Of a stretch of DNA of 64,000 bases, positions 53,521 to 64,000 are shown piece after piece. Position numbers and translations under genes: made by a program. The notes beneath the pieces were generated by a model that saw nothing but the letters and a program-made list of their open reading frames with translations, made no database searches and was not told where the DNA came from. Source of the DNA: Saturnia japonica. Taxonomy: Eukaryota; Arthropoda; Insecta; Lepidoptera; Saturniidae. Every line of letters starts with the position of its first letter. The stretch's first letter is position 1. The DNA lies in contig CM065319.1 of the NCBI GenBank assembly GCA_033032175.1, forward strand, positions 14,977,018 to 15,041,017, read 5' to 3'.

Positions 53521-55099
53521 TTATCAATAAAATTCTTGAAAAATAGTGTATTGCTAACGTTAATTGACGTCTAAAAATCGCTATTATAAACGTGAGCGTA
53601 TCGGTTAGGTAACATAAAAGATGGACGCGACACAGGGACGTAGTTGGGATCGGAACGGATTCATCTGTACTTACTAATCTATGTAGGTGAATAAAATGAT
53701 TGCGGTTTGCATTTGTGCGCGCATCATGCAAAAACTTTTTTTTTGTTTTACTCCTTAGATACTTGGCTCTTATCAAATAAAAAAAAATCACAATATCTTC
53801 ATTCGATAAAAAGTTACTTATTCCAAGTTTAAGAATCTACGATTTTTACAAGAATTACGCATTATTCTTTCGTCGGTGGCACAGCTAGTCTAAGTATATA
53901 AAAATAAAATGCTGTTTGTTCGTATGCGCATCACTTGAGAACGGCTGGACCGATTTGTCTGATGCTTTCTTTTATGCTAGTAACATAACAGTCCAAATAA
54001 AGTACGAAAGAAAAATTTGACAAGTTACCCGGAAAATTGTGAAGTTTTAGATAAACTGAAATTCCTTTTTCTATTGTTTTTTTTTTATGTATACAAGACC
54101 ATAATTTACTATTCGAATGACAGATATTCATTATTTTTAATTTGTTTTGTTCGTCATGGTCCTGAAAAAGTTTTAGTAGTCGATTTATTGAGCGTTATTG
54201 TGGCAGCTAGTAAATAATGATAAGTTTTTAGAAGAAAATCTCTGGAACTACTGATCCGATTCTAAAATTCTTTCACAGGTAGATTTCTACGTTCAGGCAG
54301 TTACATATAACTTATAAACTATGGTTTTTTAAATTATAATTAACGCTTATGGAATCGGGGACTGTTACCAAATATAAATATAAAAGCTAACTTAAAAGTT
54401 GCTGAAAATTAGACAGGTAATTGTCATTATTGGATCCAAATTAAATTATTCAAAAGAAAATAAATATCAGCAAACTAGGAAATAAATTCCTGTGGTCAAT
54501 CCTCTCTGTACCTAATTGACTCATTCTTTTAGTATTTGTATATTTCATGGCTAAATAACCAAGCGAAACTTTTTAGTTAATCCATTCACGATTTCCATGA
54601 ATATTGTAAAAGATAAACCTATACTTCGTAATGTGTAAGACATGCACAGTTATGATTGGCTTAAAACTTTTAATACGTATACTAGACTATCTCGGCCAGG
54701 GTCATTAGTCGGCTTCCACTGACATGCATAAACACTTTTGCAAAATCGAACATAAATAAAACAAATATTAGTTTTGATTTCCACATAATATAGCGGCCGG
54801 TAAAAGTTTACTAACACATTTACCTATTACTTTAGAAACTACATTTCGATTTAAATACTATGAAAGACACTTATGTGGGCCTAACGGCCTAACCTTACAA
54901 GGTTGGCTATACGCTACAGCGTTTTTAATTATCACTAATGTTAATTAATATGATAATTAAAGCAATGGTATAGTGAACTGGTGATTAAATTGCATATCTT
55001 TTTCCATGTTCTATTAATTTTCTGACGATATCATAGGTCCACGTACATTTTTTTAATAGTCTTTACAGGTTATGTTAAATGACAATATAACCCGAGATA
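53521..55099. other. AT-rich spacer with repeat scraps
   Basis: GGTGGCACAGCTAGTC at about 53876-53891 looks like a lone Helitron 3' end, followed by the repeat start at 53893. Open frames at 53441-53791 (minus), 53931-54131 and 54017-54217 show no domain, and part of the first is Helitron-derived. Confidence 0.4.
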
Positions 55100-55510
55100 A
55101 TAAACACACTAAGCGTAACGGGAGGACTGGCTTTCATGTGCAGCTGCCGGAACACACCTACAGGTGTAAGGGCGTTTAGCCTCATATCATAATTGCAAAA
55201 CTATTTTAATAAAAGCCAAACAATAAAACGTATTGTGTATCAATAGTTTTACCTACTTATTCTTAAGTCTCATTTTAAATTCTTCCAAATATTACATTTC
55301 AAAACTCCTATAAAAAATTTGTAATTAAGAAGTGTGAACGCCTCAGATACTTTGTGATAGATTTTCAACATGAGGGGGGTGGTAGCTAGCCAGGCGGGCG
55401 TTAGTAAGTGCTCTACCGCCATGCTATAGTTTCATCAAGGTGTTTTCCTTCACTTAATATTCAGGTAGCCGGCAACAGTAAGCAGGGATTCGTACTCACG
55501 TCGATCAAAA
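55100..55510 (-). mobile_element. SINE, family B, minus-strand copy with an insertion
   Basis: Reversed family-B text occurs in two pieces: AGCTGCCGGAACACACCTAC (about 55143-55162), and, after about 190 bases of other sequence, GATAGATTTTCAACATGAGG to CTAGCCAGGC and AGGGATTCGTACTCACGTCG (about 55358-55503). Confidence 0.6.
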
Positions 55511-55650
55511 TCAAAATAATCTTTATTCAATTTAGGCCCTAATAAGGCACTTATGAACGTCAAAACTCTACTGCCGGTTCGGAAAATATCCCAGACATTG
55601 AGAAGAACCGGTAAGAAACTCGATAGGGATCTTTAAATATAGATAAATAT
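55505..55650 (-). repeat. LINE 3'-tail fragment
   Basis: ATCAAAATCAAAATAATCTT, TTATTCAATTTAGGCCC and TACTGCCGGTTCGGAAAATA are, from memory, a widespread Lepidoptera LINE end in reverse. It resembles the 3' part of 26260-27000. Confidence 0.5.
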
Positions 55651-56447
55651 AGAAATTAGGGATCTTTCTTTTTTCGATCAACGAGGTGTTCGAACACGCT
55701 ACCTAAAAAAACGGTGCTTAGATTTCGACGTAATTTTATACTGATTCTGAAGAAAAACCGGTGGTCACTTGATGATTAGGACTGTTTAGTAACTATTAAA
55801 ATGATCATTAGCCATCATCAGTTACTGCAAAAATGACACCGTTCACAACTGGACTATTGATTATAATACATTTATAAATCCCTACATATGACGCACTGAA
55901 TTGTGGCACTATAATGGTTTTTTCTCTAAAAAAAGATATATTTAAATACAAATTATTACGTATCCATGAATGATAGCCCAAAAATATATCCAAATCCACA
56001 CCTGGTGGTAATAAATCGTCACAGGCCATTGATTCGGGTCGTTCACCCCTGAAACGGAGACCGGCAGACAGAGTTACAGTAATCGTTCTTTATATCAGCT
56101 TTTGTGGAGCTTGATGATTCTTTCGCACGTTGCAACAATAGCGAGGCGTGGTACTAAAAGCCACGTCAACCTCGGCTTCTCTAATGATCTGTGACATAAC
56201 TGACTTCGTTGTTTGAAACGTCTACTATAAAATAATTATTATAACATGATATAACGCATGGGTGTAGCTAGGATTTTCACCAGGGGAAAGTAATTTAAAG
56301 TTTTTTTTTAATTTAATTATTAAATATATTAAATTTGACAATATAACTCTTCAGCACTTGATGGTTAGTACGGTACCGACCAACAACGGCGACCTTCGGT
56401 GACAGATTTCATAAAAAATGCTGGCCATTATGCCGGCCTACTGAAAT
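55651..56447. other. Spacer, no gene seen
   Basis: The 73-codon minus-strand frame at 55808-56029 shows no domain. Confidence 0.35.
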
Positions 56448-56530
56448 GGCTGCGATCTTCTGTAGGGTGGGGGTATTCCACCAGTCGTACTGCCCCAAAT
56501 ATAGAGAGAAATCTCCAAAGAAATTTTTAT
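56448..56530 (+). repeat. Dispersed repeat, 'AGAGAGAAATCTCCAAA' unit
   Basis: TGTAGGGTGGGGGTATTCCA, CCAGTCGTACTGCCCCAAAT and AGAGAGAAATCTCCAAAGAA match the complement of 59605-59680, so it is a repeat present in both orientations. Confidence 0.55.
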
Positions 56531-56809
56531 ATTTACTTACTACTATTTATTATATTTTATCATCTTTCATAAGGACAATAATACTATTATATAAATTAAT
56601 TGTATTGAATCATCAAATAACAAGTAAAATACTTTAGGAATAATTCCCCAAGGTTAGGAATCACTGATGTAATAAAAGTTTTCTCAGCGTTTAAAATGGC
56701 TTATTCGTCGTAGTTTAAGTTGAAACCCCTACAAATGCCCATTCGTAGGACTATCTTTTAATTAAACTTATGCAGTAAAAACATTTTTACTTTATTTGCT
56801 ATCTATCAA

Positions 56810-56925
56810 AAAATTATCATCCAAATCGGTTCATAAACAAAGAAGTTTATGGCTAAACATCGATTAAAAAAAAATACATTGGAATTGAGTAACCTCCCGT
56901 CTTTTGTCGAAGTCGGTTAAAAACT
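56810..56925 (+). repeat. Dispersed repeat ending in AAGTCGGTTAAAAA
   Basis: CATCCAAATCGGTTCATAAA, ATTGAGTAACCTCCCGTCTT and TTGTCGAAGTCGGTTAAAAA match the copy at 57605-57725. From memory this is a very common end in butterfly and moth genomes. Confidence 0.6.
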
Positions 56926-57604
56926 TTTATAACTTTTTATTGAATGAAGATATCATGTTTTTTTTATAAGGACCAAGTATCTAAGAAGTAAAAAATCCAT
57001 CCAGTAATTTTTGCGTGATGCGCGCATAACGGTGAGCCTCAATCATTTTATTTGTATAGAAAAGTAATAATATCGTTAGAGTTTCCCAATAAAAGATAAA
57101 TAAATCCCATTTGTTTTTTGGTTCTATCATAAAAACGGTTATAGGTACATTCAAACACCAATATAGTGTAAATTTAACGTAAAACAACAAATAACGAATA
57201 TATTTTTTTTGTAAATACATGAAACAAATTATATTTTGTGGTTGAACATAAACCCCCACGAGTTTAACTCGCACGCGGCTGATTTTTGTTAAATATTACG
57301 TTAGTTGTAGATAGATAACTTCAAACCTCTGGACTACACGCATACAAGATTAGAAGTATTCTGTTTATTCTGAAAACAAAGCTTGTCTTTCAGTCCGTAT
57401 TGTCAACAACACTGTTCAAACTAGGTTCATACTAGATCTCTATTGTTTATACCGATAAAGCAGCGCGAGAGTTATCTATCTCGGACAGAAAAAGACAATT
57501 TTTTACTTAAAAGAAAACCAACCTCAATGATTTTGAAGAGTTTTTTTTGTATCTTCTAAGTTGAAGGTCCAATGTCAATGAAATTAACCTGGGACCACCA
57601 TGGA
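56926..57604. other. AT-rich spacer
   Basis: No gene recognised; the minus-strand frame at 56981-57274 shows no domain. Confidence 0.35.
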
Positions 57605-57725
57605 GGTATCCCCAATTAAACAAAAAAATAATCATTCAAATCGGTTCCTAAACAAAGAAGGTATGGCTGAAAATCTATTTAAAAAAAAACATTCGAATTG
57701 AGTAACTTCCCGTCTTTTGGTGAAG
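57605..57725 (+). repeat. Second copy of the AAGTCGGTTAAAAA-type repeat
   Basis: CATTCAAATCGGTTCCTAAA, CAAAGAAGGTATGGCTGAAA and ATTGAGTAACTTCCCGTCTT match 56810-56925 in the same orientation. It breaks off after TTTTGGTGAAG. Confidence 0.6.
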
Positions 57726-58204
57726 TTACATGCTGGTTTTACCGCTGTCAAACATTTAAAAGTTTCTTTCAACCAAATTTTTCTAACTTCGATGTCTTAT
57801 ATGTCTCTCTCATCCGACATCCAGTGTAGAAATTATGCTGTATACCGTCATAAATACAAAACAGATGTTATTCATATAAATCTCATCACTCGCAAAAGGT
57901 GTGTTATGCGCCAGCTACATGATGCATTTTCTAGACATCAAATTAACACTTTATATCTGCTAATTGACTGTTGCCGATATGACCTGTATCATTTACATAC
58001 TTGAAATAACTTTCATAGTATAATTTGTATCAGCAACTTCACCACGTCAAAGTTAGGTAGGTACTCGATTTATCATGTCCCTTTAGTTTAGTCCCGGTTT
58101 AAGTTTCCAGTTTCAATATTTCATTACATTTTTGTTTAAAATGATTTGAGTATAAAATTTCTTACATTTTTGTTCTTTGAAAAAGATAGTTACGGAGAAT
58201 TTCT
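57726..58204. other. Spacer, no gene seen
   Basis: The 95-codon frame at 57717-58004 has no recognisable domain and begins inside a repeat. Confidence 0.35.
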
Positions 58205-58440
58205 TTATAACAGCTCGTCAAATTGACGATACTGTCCCTGATGGTAAGCACAGTACAATCCTAATACAACGGCAACCACCGCGAGATCGAAATCCATTAC
58301 GCTTAAAGGACCCAATGTCGTAAGATGAGAACACATTGGCCGGGAGATGGTTTTACTGCTCCGCGGAAAGTAGGATAAAGCTAAGACATTATGTATGGAG
58401 CAATAAGATCCCAAAAATGGTGTTCCGGTATTCGTAATAA
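58205..58440 (-). repeat. SINE-like repeat, minus strand
   Basis: On the minus strand it ends TTACCATCAGGGACAGTATC and GTCAATTTGACGAGCTGTTA, like 40309-40600. The upstream part (GGATTTCGATCTCGCGGTGG) is also repeat-like. Confidence 0.5.
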
Positions 58441-58839
58441 ACACAGAACATAAAATAATCTATCAGTCATAATATTTAGGAATGCATAAATCCGGAACTG
58501 CAAACGAACAAGTTAAACTTAGATATATAGTCATACGCTTTTTCAACCTAATCATTCAATGACGAAATAACAGCCGTACATCATGATCATAGGAAGGCCA
58601 TCGTTACAGGATTCTATTTGGAATCAAATAGGTAAACAATTTAGTGCGTTGCAAGGACGTATGTGCAGTCAACCGTAAAAGTCAAGGTTTTGTATCTGAT
58701 TACAAACGACACGATCTAATGATCTTATATTTACTAGCTCAATTGCACTTAGTAAGAATTAGAATAGAATTAGTAAGCATTAGGTGTTAGTACGAGTATA
58801 TTCGGTGTCGAAAGTTGATGCTTATATTTGAACTAACTG

Positions 58840-59000
58840 ACCCGTGCAAATTCATCTGCGTCACTTAAGAGAGAGAAGGTTAGAGAGAGTGGAACGTAGG
58901 CAGAGACAAAATATAACAAGTGTCGTAGGCACCTACAATACAATTTATAGGTGCCGCCCGCCTGCGCCACGTCATTCCGCTAAAATGCACGCGCGTTACT
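58840..59000. other. GC-richer patch with a perfect 8-bp hairpin
   Basis: TAGGCACCTACAATACAATTTATAGGTGCC-type symmetry (GGCACCTA at about 58928-58935, TAGGTGCC at about 58949-58956) is followed by CGCCCGCCTGCGCCACG. The 72-codon open frame over it is Arg-rich and not recognisable. It may be regulatory or just a compositional island. Confidence 0.3.
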
Positions 59001-59604
59001 TGATTATTATTTTGCTGCGGAGTTATATTAAAACTGTGATATCTCCTAAGATATTAATTTAAATCAATTACTATAAAGGGCAATTTTGATTAGTATTAAT
59101 AACATGTTTATAAAAACATCTTCGGAAATAATGCACTATTTTAGAACAAATTTTACTACCATAAAAAGGTTATATTGCGTAAACCTTAAAAGATAGACAT
59201 ATGCCATCGCGGACTTTTTTCGAACTTTTTAAGAGAAACAATTCCGTCACACATCATTGTTGCGTAACTTTAACCATTCACGCAGCGCACGCAATGGAAA
59301 CTTTCAAAAGGAATACATTTTGCCCGTGTTTGCAACACTTTTCATTGATGCTCCAGTCCTATTGGTCGTAGCGTGATGTTATATAGCCTATAGCCCTCCT
59401 CGATAAATGGGCTATCCAACACTAAAATAATTTCATCATCAGCTTTATAAGGTTAGTATGGATACAGTATCGTACTTCCTATGATTTTGGATCCTATAAA
59501 CGAGGTGTGAGTGTGAAACAACCATCAGGTACTGTACAATCATTTTGCCGTACTTGTACTCACATAAAAATGAAGATTGACTTAGACTTAAGAGAGATAG
59601 GTCA
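59001..59604. other. Spacer
   Basis: Nothing beyond ordinary AT-rich sequence. Most of the frame at 59507-59707 overlaps the repeat at 59605-59680. Confidence 0.35.
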
Positions 59605-59680
59605 TAGAAAAATTTATTTGGAGATTTCTCTCTACTTGGGACAATCTGATTGGTGGAACACCTCCATCCTACACAAGTTC
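59605..59680 (-). repeat. Reverse copy of the 56448-56530 repeat
   Basis: Plus-strand TTTGGAGATTTCTCTCTACT, TGGGACAATCTGATTGGTGG and AACACCTCCATCCTAC are the complement of the other copy with some changes. Confidence 0.55.
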
Positions 59681-59729
59681 GTTAGCCAAATAACCTTAGG
59701 GCGGTAAGTTGGGTTTCCTGAGCTCCTGT

Positions 59730-59870
59730 TGGTAGGGGGTTAGGGGGTTTAAGGTCGGTAACGCGCTGTTGATAAGTACCTATAGTATTACAAGCGTCGA
59801 TAGGCTGCGGTAACTGCTTACCATCAGGCGGGTCGTATGCTTGTTTGCCACCTTCGTAGTATAAAAAATA
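59730..59870 (+). repeat. Repeat ending 'ACCATCAGGCGGGTCGTATGC'
   Basis: GATAGGCTGCGGTAACTGCT, TACCATCAGGCGGGTCGTAT and GCTTGTTTGCCACC followed by TATAAAAAAT is, from memory, one of the most frequent short repeat ends in Lepidoptera. The parent element is unknown to me. Confidence 0.6.
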
Positions 59871-60532
59871 CTTGCTTTAATTAAATATGTTTTCTCTTTT
59901 AAAGCTAATAACATTGAAATATAATTGAATAATTAATAATCCTATATTTAATAAATAAAGGGAAAGTATACATAACATAAACTGTTGCTGGAAACTCGTT
60001 TTTTCTTTTTATATTTATTACACTTGTTATCTCAATTACTTTTAGACTACGAGAAACATAGTAATATTAAATAGTCTCTGGTGGTTTTAGTATATCAGTT
60101 GCAGAAATATTAAAATGAAAACGGTTTGGTTTGCGACAGTACTTGTATGTATATCTACGTGGGCGCAATATTGTGTTGTGTGGGTTGGTAAAAAGGCGCG
60201 AAATACCTCGGTGCGGTGCGGCGCGGCTGTGACGTATTTAGTTAAGCACACCAATACTGCAAATACTTATTATCATACAAGCTAATGCAGTTAGGGGGTT
60301 TCTCTTCACTTGCCAGTCTTGTGACCCAGTGACCGCGTAACACCTAATGCATTATTTGCGTGCATTTTAACCCACATTCATTACATATTATCTAGACAAT
60401 TATGATTCATTTAGAATACTATTTTGGCTAGGCTGTTGCGTTCAACTTTTCGTTTGCCACCACATTCGGCACGGTATTAATTTATTATGTCTGGTATAGG
60501 TCACATGCAGGTATTATTAAAAATACTATTTA
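59871..60532. other. Spacer with small GC-rich spot
   Basis: A GC-rich spot near 60195-60230 (CTCGGTGCGGTGCGGCGCGG) interrupts AT-rich sequence. No exon is recognised. Confidence 0.35.
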
Positions 60533-61046
60533 TCCTATACAATTAATAAAATTAGAGTGTCTGTTTACAATGTCAAAATAACAACTTTTTACTAAATGCA
60601 TATGAAAGTACATATAACACCTATAATAAAAAAACCCATTATTAAAATTTTTGTCTGTCTGTCTGTTTGTTCCGGGTAATCTCCGGGACCGATTTTGACC
60701 GGACTTTCACGGATAGATAACTGATTTTATAGGGAGTAACTTGGCTACTTTTATTTTATAAAAAGATATAGGGTTCCGCACAAATAAAAAAACTGTTCAT
60801 GGTTAATCAATTCGGACGCTTAAATGGCTTACGCTGATTAAATCAAAAGAGATATAGCAAATTAATGTACCACATAATTGTAGGCATTAAAAAGACCTAC
60901 AAAAAAGTTAGCGGGAGCATATGTCTATCTTCTAAGGATCACACACCACAAAAAGCATTTTTGTCTTTAAAATAGCCAGGAGCGGGGGACCAAGATTCCC
61001 GCGGGCATTCTGTAATCCACGTGAGCGAAGCCACGGGCACAGCTAG
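60533..61046 (+). mobile_element. Helitron-like non-autonomous element, full-length
   Basis: It starts TCCTATACAATTAATAAAAT and ends GAAGCCACGGGCACAGCTAG|T with the 3' hairpin intact. About 15 bases (of CGAAACGGTTGGACCG) are shortened near 60685. Confidence 0.78.
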
Positions 61047-61074
61047 TTAATAATAATATTAATACAGATGAAGT

Positions 61075-61372
61075 AATGATGGCTACCAGCGTGTACGGAC
61101 ACCGTGTCGATCGACGTGAATTCGAATCCTTGCGATAAGCCTTCGCTTTCGGTGACGGAAAACATCGTGATGAAACCATAGCATGGTAGAAAAGCATTTT
61201 ATAAAACCAGTCTAGCTAGCTAACAACCTCAAGTTGAAATTCTGCCATCAAGCATCTATAGATGTGTTTTGTTCTATGGACTTGTGACCCACTTACCCAC
61301 ATCGCTTAGCGTGCTACCATCTTGCACCCCATAGTCACTTATTGTTGGTTGAGATTATTGACAAAGCTAAAA
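61075..61372 (+). mobile_element. SINE, family B, near-complete
   Basis: ATGGCTACCAGCGTGTACGG (A-box region), GAATTCGAATCCTTGCGATA (B box), CGCTTTCGGTGACGGAAAAC, TAGCTAGCTAACAACCTCAA and AGCGTGCTACCATCTTGC, then an A-rich end (61380-61386). It lies just after the Helitron-like element. Confidence 0.7.
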
Positions 61373-61609
61373 ACCTATTAAAAAAAATACTGAAGTTACC
61401 TCGTATGTATTATTTACGGATTACGGATTACATCAGGCCTGGTTACACTTACACAGAACTAAGATACTTAATTTCGTTGGTATAAACTTTTTGTTCACGC
61501 GTCTTCTTTATTATCTTGTAAGTTGTACCCATACAAGAGGGCCGGAAGAACTAACGTTTTAGAAGCTTTACTAAAGGAACTAGTGGTCACCGAATTGTCG
61601 ATATTCGAC
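61373..61609. other. Spacer
   Basis: Nothing recognised. Confidence 0.35.
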
Positions 61610-61900
61610 CAGCGACTTTTTGATCATAGACTATTTTCTAATTGACATTTGCAGTATGAACCTAAACAATGAATATTATATCACTTGCTGTCACTCTTCA
61701 TTAAGTGACAATGTCAATATTTTGGGGGATCTAAGTTCAATGGAACTGGTCGGGTTAAAATTATTTCATTTATTTTAATGTTTTAGCAACACATATTACA
61801 ATATATATTTTAGCTATTTTCACTCCTTATCCATATATACTTTAACCATGCTAAATCTCACGCTCCTCAGCGCGCGCAATATGCTTAAAATGTAGTCTGA
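61610..61900 (+). repeat. Unnamed repeat, copy 1 of a direct pair
   Basis: CGACCAGCGACTTTTTGATC, GACTATTTTCTAATTGACAT, TATCACTTGCTGTCACTCTT and AACCATGCTAAATCTCACGC are repeated in the same order and orientation at 63645-63950. Shared length is about 290 bases. An internal inverted pair, TCACTTGCTGTCACT... and AAGTGACAATGTCA, is present. Confidence 0.75.
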
Positions 61901-62264
61901 AGTTTAATCCTCCTCACGTATTAATTAATATATAGATATGGGGATGACGCAATACACCTCGAATGGAATGATCCCTCCAATGTCTATTTCATAAAGAATT
62001 TACAATTTTTTGTGATTGCTAAGTAAATCGTGATTCGTTTTGGACAAGACTGAAAAGACCTTACATTCATTCGTGCAGTCAACTCAATTATATTTATTGT
62101 TATAAAACTAAATGAACTTATCCAATTTCACGGTTTACCGACTAATGTATCTGATTAATGACTTACAGAGTTGTTGTACTTTCCATTCCTGCCAACTAAA
62201 TATGTGATTTTGCCATGCTAAGCTTAAAGACGATGTTCATGAGGAAAGCGTAATAACTCTTTTT

Positions 62265-62560
62265 GTCGTAAATTATGTTGTTTTTTCTTCTTTCTAACTT
62301 GACTACTAGTCCTCTTTGTTGAAGACCATTGCTGCCATTATCGGGTGAATATAGAGTGTCCTGTCTCATGATGATTTTAGTATCCTAATAAGATGGTGGC
62401 TCCCTTGTTAGAACTTTCTAGGGAGTTTTTGTGGCGTCTCAGACTTTATGGTCTATATCATTATTTTCAATCTGCTTCACTTGTGCACAATAACCAAGCT
62501 TTGTTATGCAAAATGCCACCCGTATTACACAATATTTGACCCTATACCCTACAACACAAA
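62265..62560 (+). repeat. 'AAGATGGTGGCTCCC' repeat family, plus-strand copy
   Basis: CCTCTTTGTTGAAGACCATT, GCTGCCATTATCGGGTGAAT and AAGATGGTGGCTCCCTTGTT match the complement of 13205-13610. The minus-strand frame at 62439-62696 overlaps it and is not a gene. Confidence 0.65.
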
Positions 62561-62819
62561 TTGATGAATAAAAAAAAAACACTACGACATTTTGAGTTCC
62601 AAAAAAAAATTTAAAATTATACTTGAATAGCATATCAAAAATCAAGGCATAAAGATATGTATCATGAGCGTAGCATATACATAGATAGCATAGCAAAAAT
62701 TTTTTACCCGTAAACCATAAAAATCAGAGATAAACGTTAATAAAAGTAATCAGTTGAAAATTAAACTTTAGCTTTATTTTAAATTTGTGGCATGAATACA
62801 AGCATTGAATATTCTGCTA

Positions 62820-63130
62820 GTTATAAGGGCCCTGAAGCCTCAGACGGCTTTTACAGCTTCACCGTGGCTTGGGGGCGAGGCGCATAAGGCACTCAGCCCT
62901 TTTATATTACTCTACTCTATAAACTCAGCTGCGAAAGCGTGACAACATGTTCAAGGTCGCCAAAGTGGCCGGACCTCTGCTTGGACTGTTGCCGATCAAA
63001 CAAAAAAGTCGCGTTCTAGCTAATTCCTTAGACTAAAAATTCGAGCTAAATAACTATATATACATTTACCTGCCTCCTGGAAGGAAGGAAGGAAACATGT
63101 GTTTAATATGTATTTAGGAATACTAAATTC
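62820..63130 (-). repeat. 3' UTR and tail of the Jockey-type LINE
   Basis: Family tail (plus-strand AAGGGCCCTGAAGCCTCAGA, CTTTTACAGCTTCACCGTGG) followed by CCAAAGTGGCCGGACCTCTG and CCTCCTGGAAGGAAGGAAGG as in 1616-2080. Coding sequence is absent. Confidence 0.7.
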
Positions 63131-63644
63131 CCTAGAACCATTAAATGCGTCTAAGTCTTATCTAAGTTCTTTCACTGGCGCCGAGTAATAGAGTGCAAAG
63201 GAGTGCGCTTGCACTCCACTGTCGGGAACGAATACTTAAGATTACGTATTTTTTAAATTGAGTTATTGTTTGAATAAAAACTTAAGATGTCTAAGGTTCC
63301 TGTTCAATTTTACGATACATGTGTAATTTTATTTATAGATTCTATTTAATTACTTTATTAACTAACTATGATAGCGTGTAGAAACTGATGCACCTTCCTG
63401 AAAGTAATCCTGGCGACACACTTGAGTTCTGTAAACCATATATTTGTTTAATAATTTTGACCACAATATTCGATATAAAACATACATCAAAGCAAAACTT
63501 ATACCTGTACTACAAAATGAATGGATACGTCATACGTCTCTAAAACTCAAATGACGAACAAAAAGCAAGTACCCACACTATTTCATTGTTTGCTTATTAT
63601 AAAATTCGTAAATGCAAAATAATAATAACTAGCGGTCGCCCAAT
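63131..63644. other. Spacer
   Basis: Nothing recognised. Confidence 0.35.
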
Positions 63645-63950
63645 GATCGAAATTTGACCAGCGACTTTTTAATGATAGACTATTTTCTGTTTGACATTTG
63701 CAGTATGAGCCTAAACAATGAGTATTATATCACTTGCTGTCACTTTTCATTGAGTGACAATGTCAATAATTTGGGGGGTCTAAGTTCAATAGCACTGGTC
63801 GGGTTAGGATTCGCAGTATTAATTTATTTAATTTAATATATTAGTAAGAGATATTATAGATAAATTTTAGCTTTCTGCACTCCTTTTCCATATAAACTTT
63901 AACCATGCCAAATCTCAGTCTTCCGTGCACGCAATACGCTTAAAAAGGAT
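63645..63950 (+). repeat. Unnamed repeat, copy 2 of a direct pair
   Basis: TTGACCAGCGACTTTTTAAT, GACTATTTTCTGTTTGACAT, TATCACTTGCTGTCACTTTT and AACCATGCCAAATCTCAGTC parallel copy 1. The 60-codon open frame at 63654-63836 lies within it and is not conserved as a frame in copy 1. Confidence 0.75.
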
Positions 63951-64000
63951 ACATAGATTTTGCTTCACGTATAATGATGATTACGAAACTTTTAGAAACA

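Noticed and set aside
53441..53791. 116-codon minus-strand gene
   Set aside because: Its end overlaps the Helitron-like 3' end (the CARGFAHVDYRMP translation also appears at 35148-35360 and 60967-61197), so it is repeat-derived.
59507..59707. 66-codon coding exon
   Set aside because: Much of it matches, in reverse, the repeat at 56448-56530.

Overview
The window looks like nuclear DNA of an insect, most probably a moth or butterfly (Lepidoptera). It has one intron-rich gene with GT-AG introns, AT-rich spacers and a dense load of repeats. These include many short Helitron-like elements (5' TC, 3' hairpin then CTAG), tRNA-derived SINEs, RTE-type and Jockey-type LINEs, mariner/Tc1 elements and a hAT-like element. 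No species is claimed. There are no bacterial operons, rRNA genes or CRISPR arrays.

Layout. 1-11.3 kb is a transposon nest. A minus-strand Jockey-type LINE (3' half 1591-2935, gag end 4850-6700) encloses a rearranged Ty3/gypsy fragment (2938-4850). Then come a hAT-like element with a Helitron-like element inside it (8627-9749) and a second Jockey-type 3' half (9907-11270). 11.3-16.2 kb holds a GC-rich patch, an ATCA-type simple array, unnamed repeats, a Helitron-like copy and a SINE. 16.4-36.85 kb is one gene in 15 coding exons, the SNF2-family chromatin remodeller SMARCAD1/Etl1 (890 codons if one missing base is allowed for). Its introns hold a mariner split by a TTA-flanked MITE, an RTE LINE, Helitron-like copies, SINEs, LINE fragments and a 105-bp higher-order minisatellite. 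37.3-48.5 kb is gene-poor, with Helitron-like copies, a foldback element beside a Tc1/mariner-type transposon, and SINEs. A GC-rich segment at about 48.6-48.8 kb could be the promoter and first exon of another plus-strand gene. From 48.8 to 64 kb I see only spacer and repeats, which could be its long first intron.

The only host protein I can name is SMARCAD1. Its exons join in frame throughout except for one base missing inside the codons for the DEAH (Walker B) motif in exon 8, which gives an early stop in the same exon. The rest of the coding sequence is intact, so this is either an assembly error or a recent null allele. I found no convincing new multi-gene system. The best leads are this frameshift, the nearly perfect minisatellite in intron 14, the inverted gypsy fragment, the foldback element and the possible orphan first exon.
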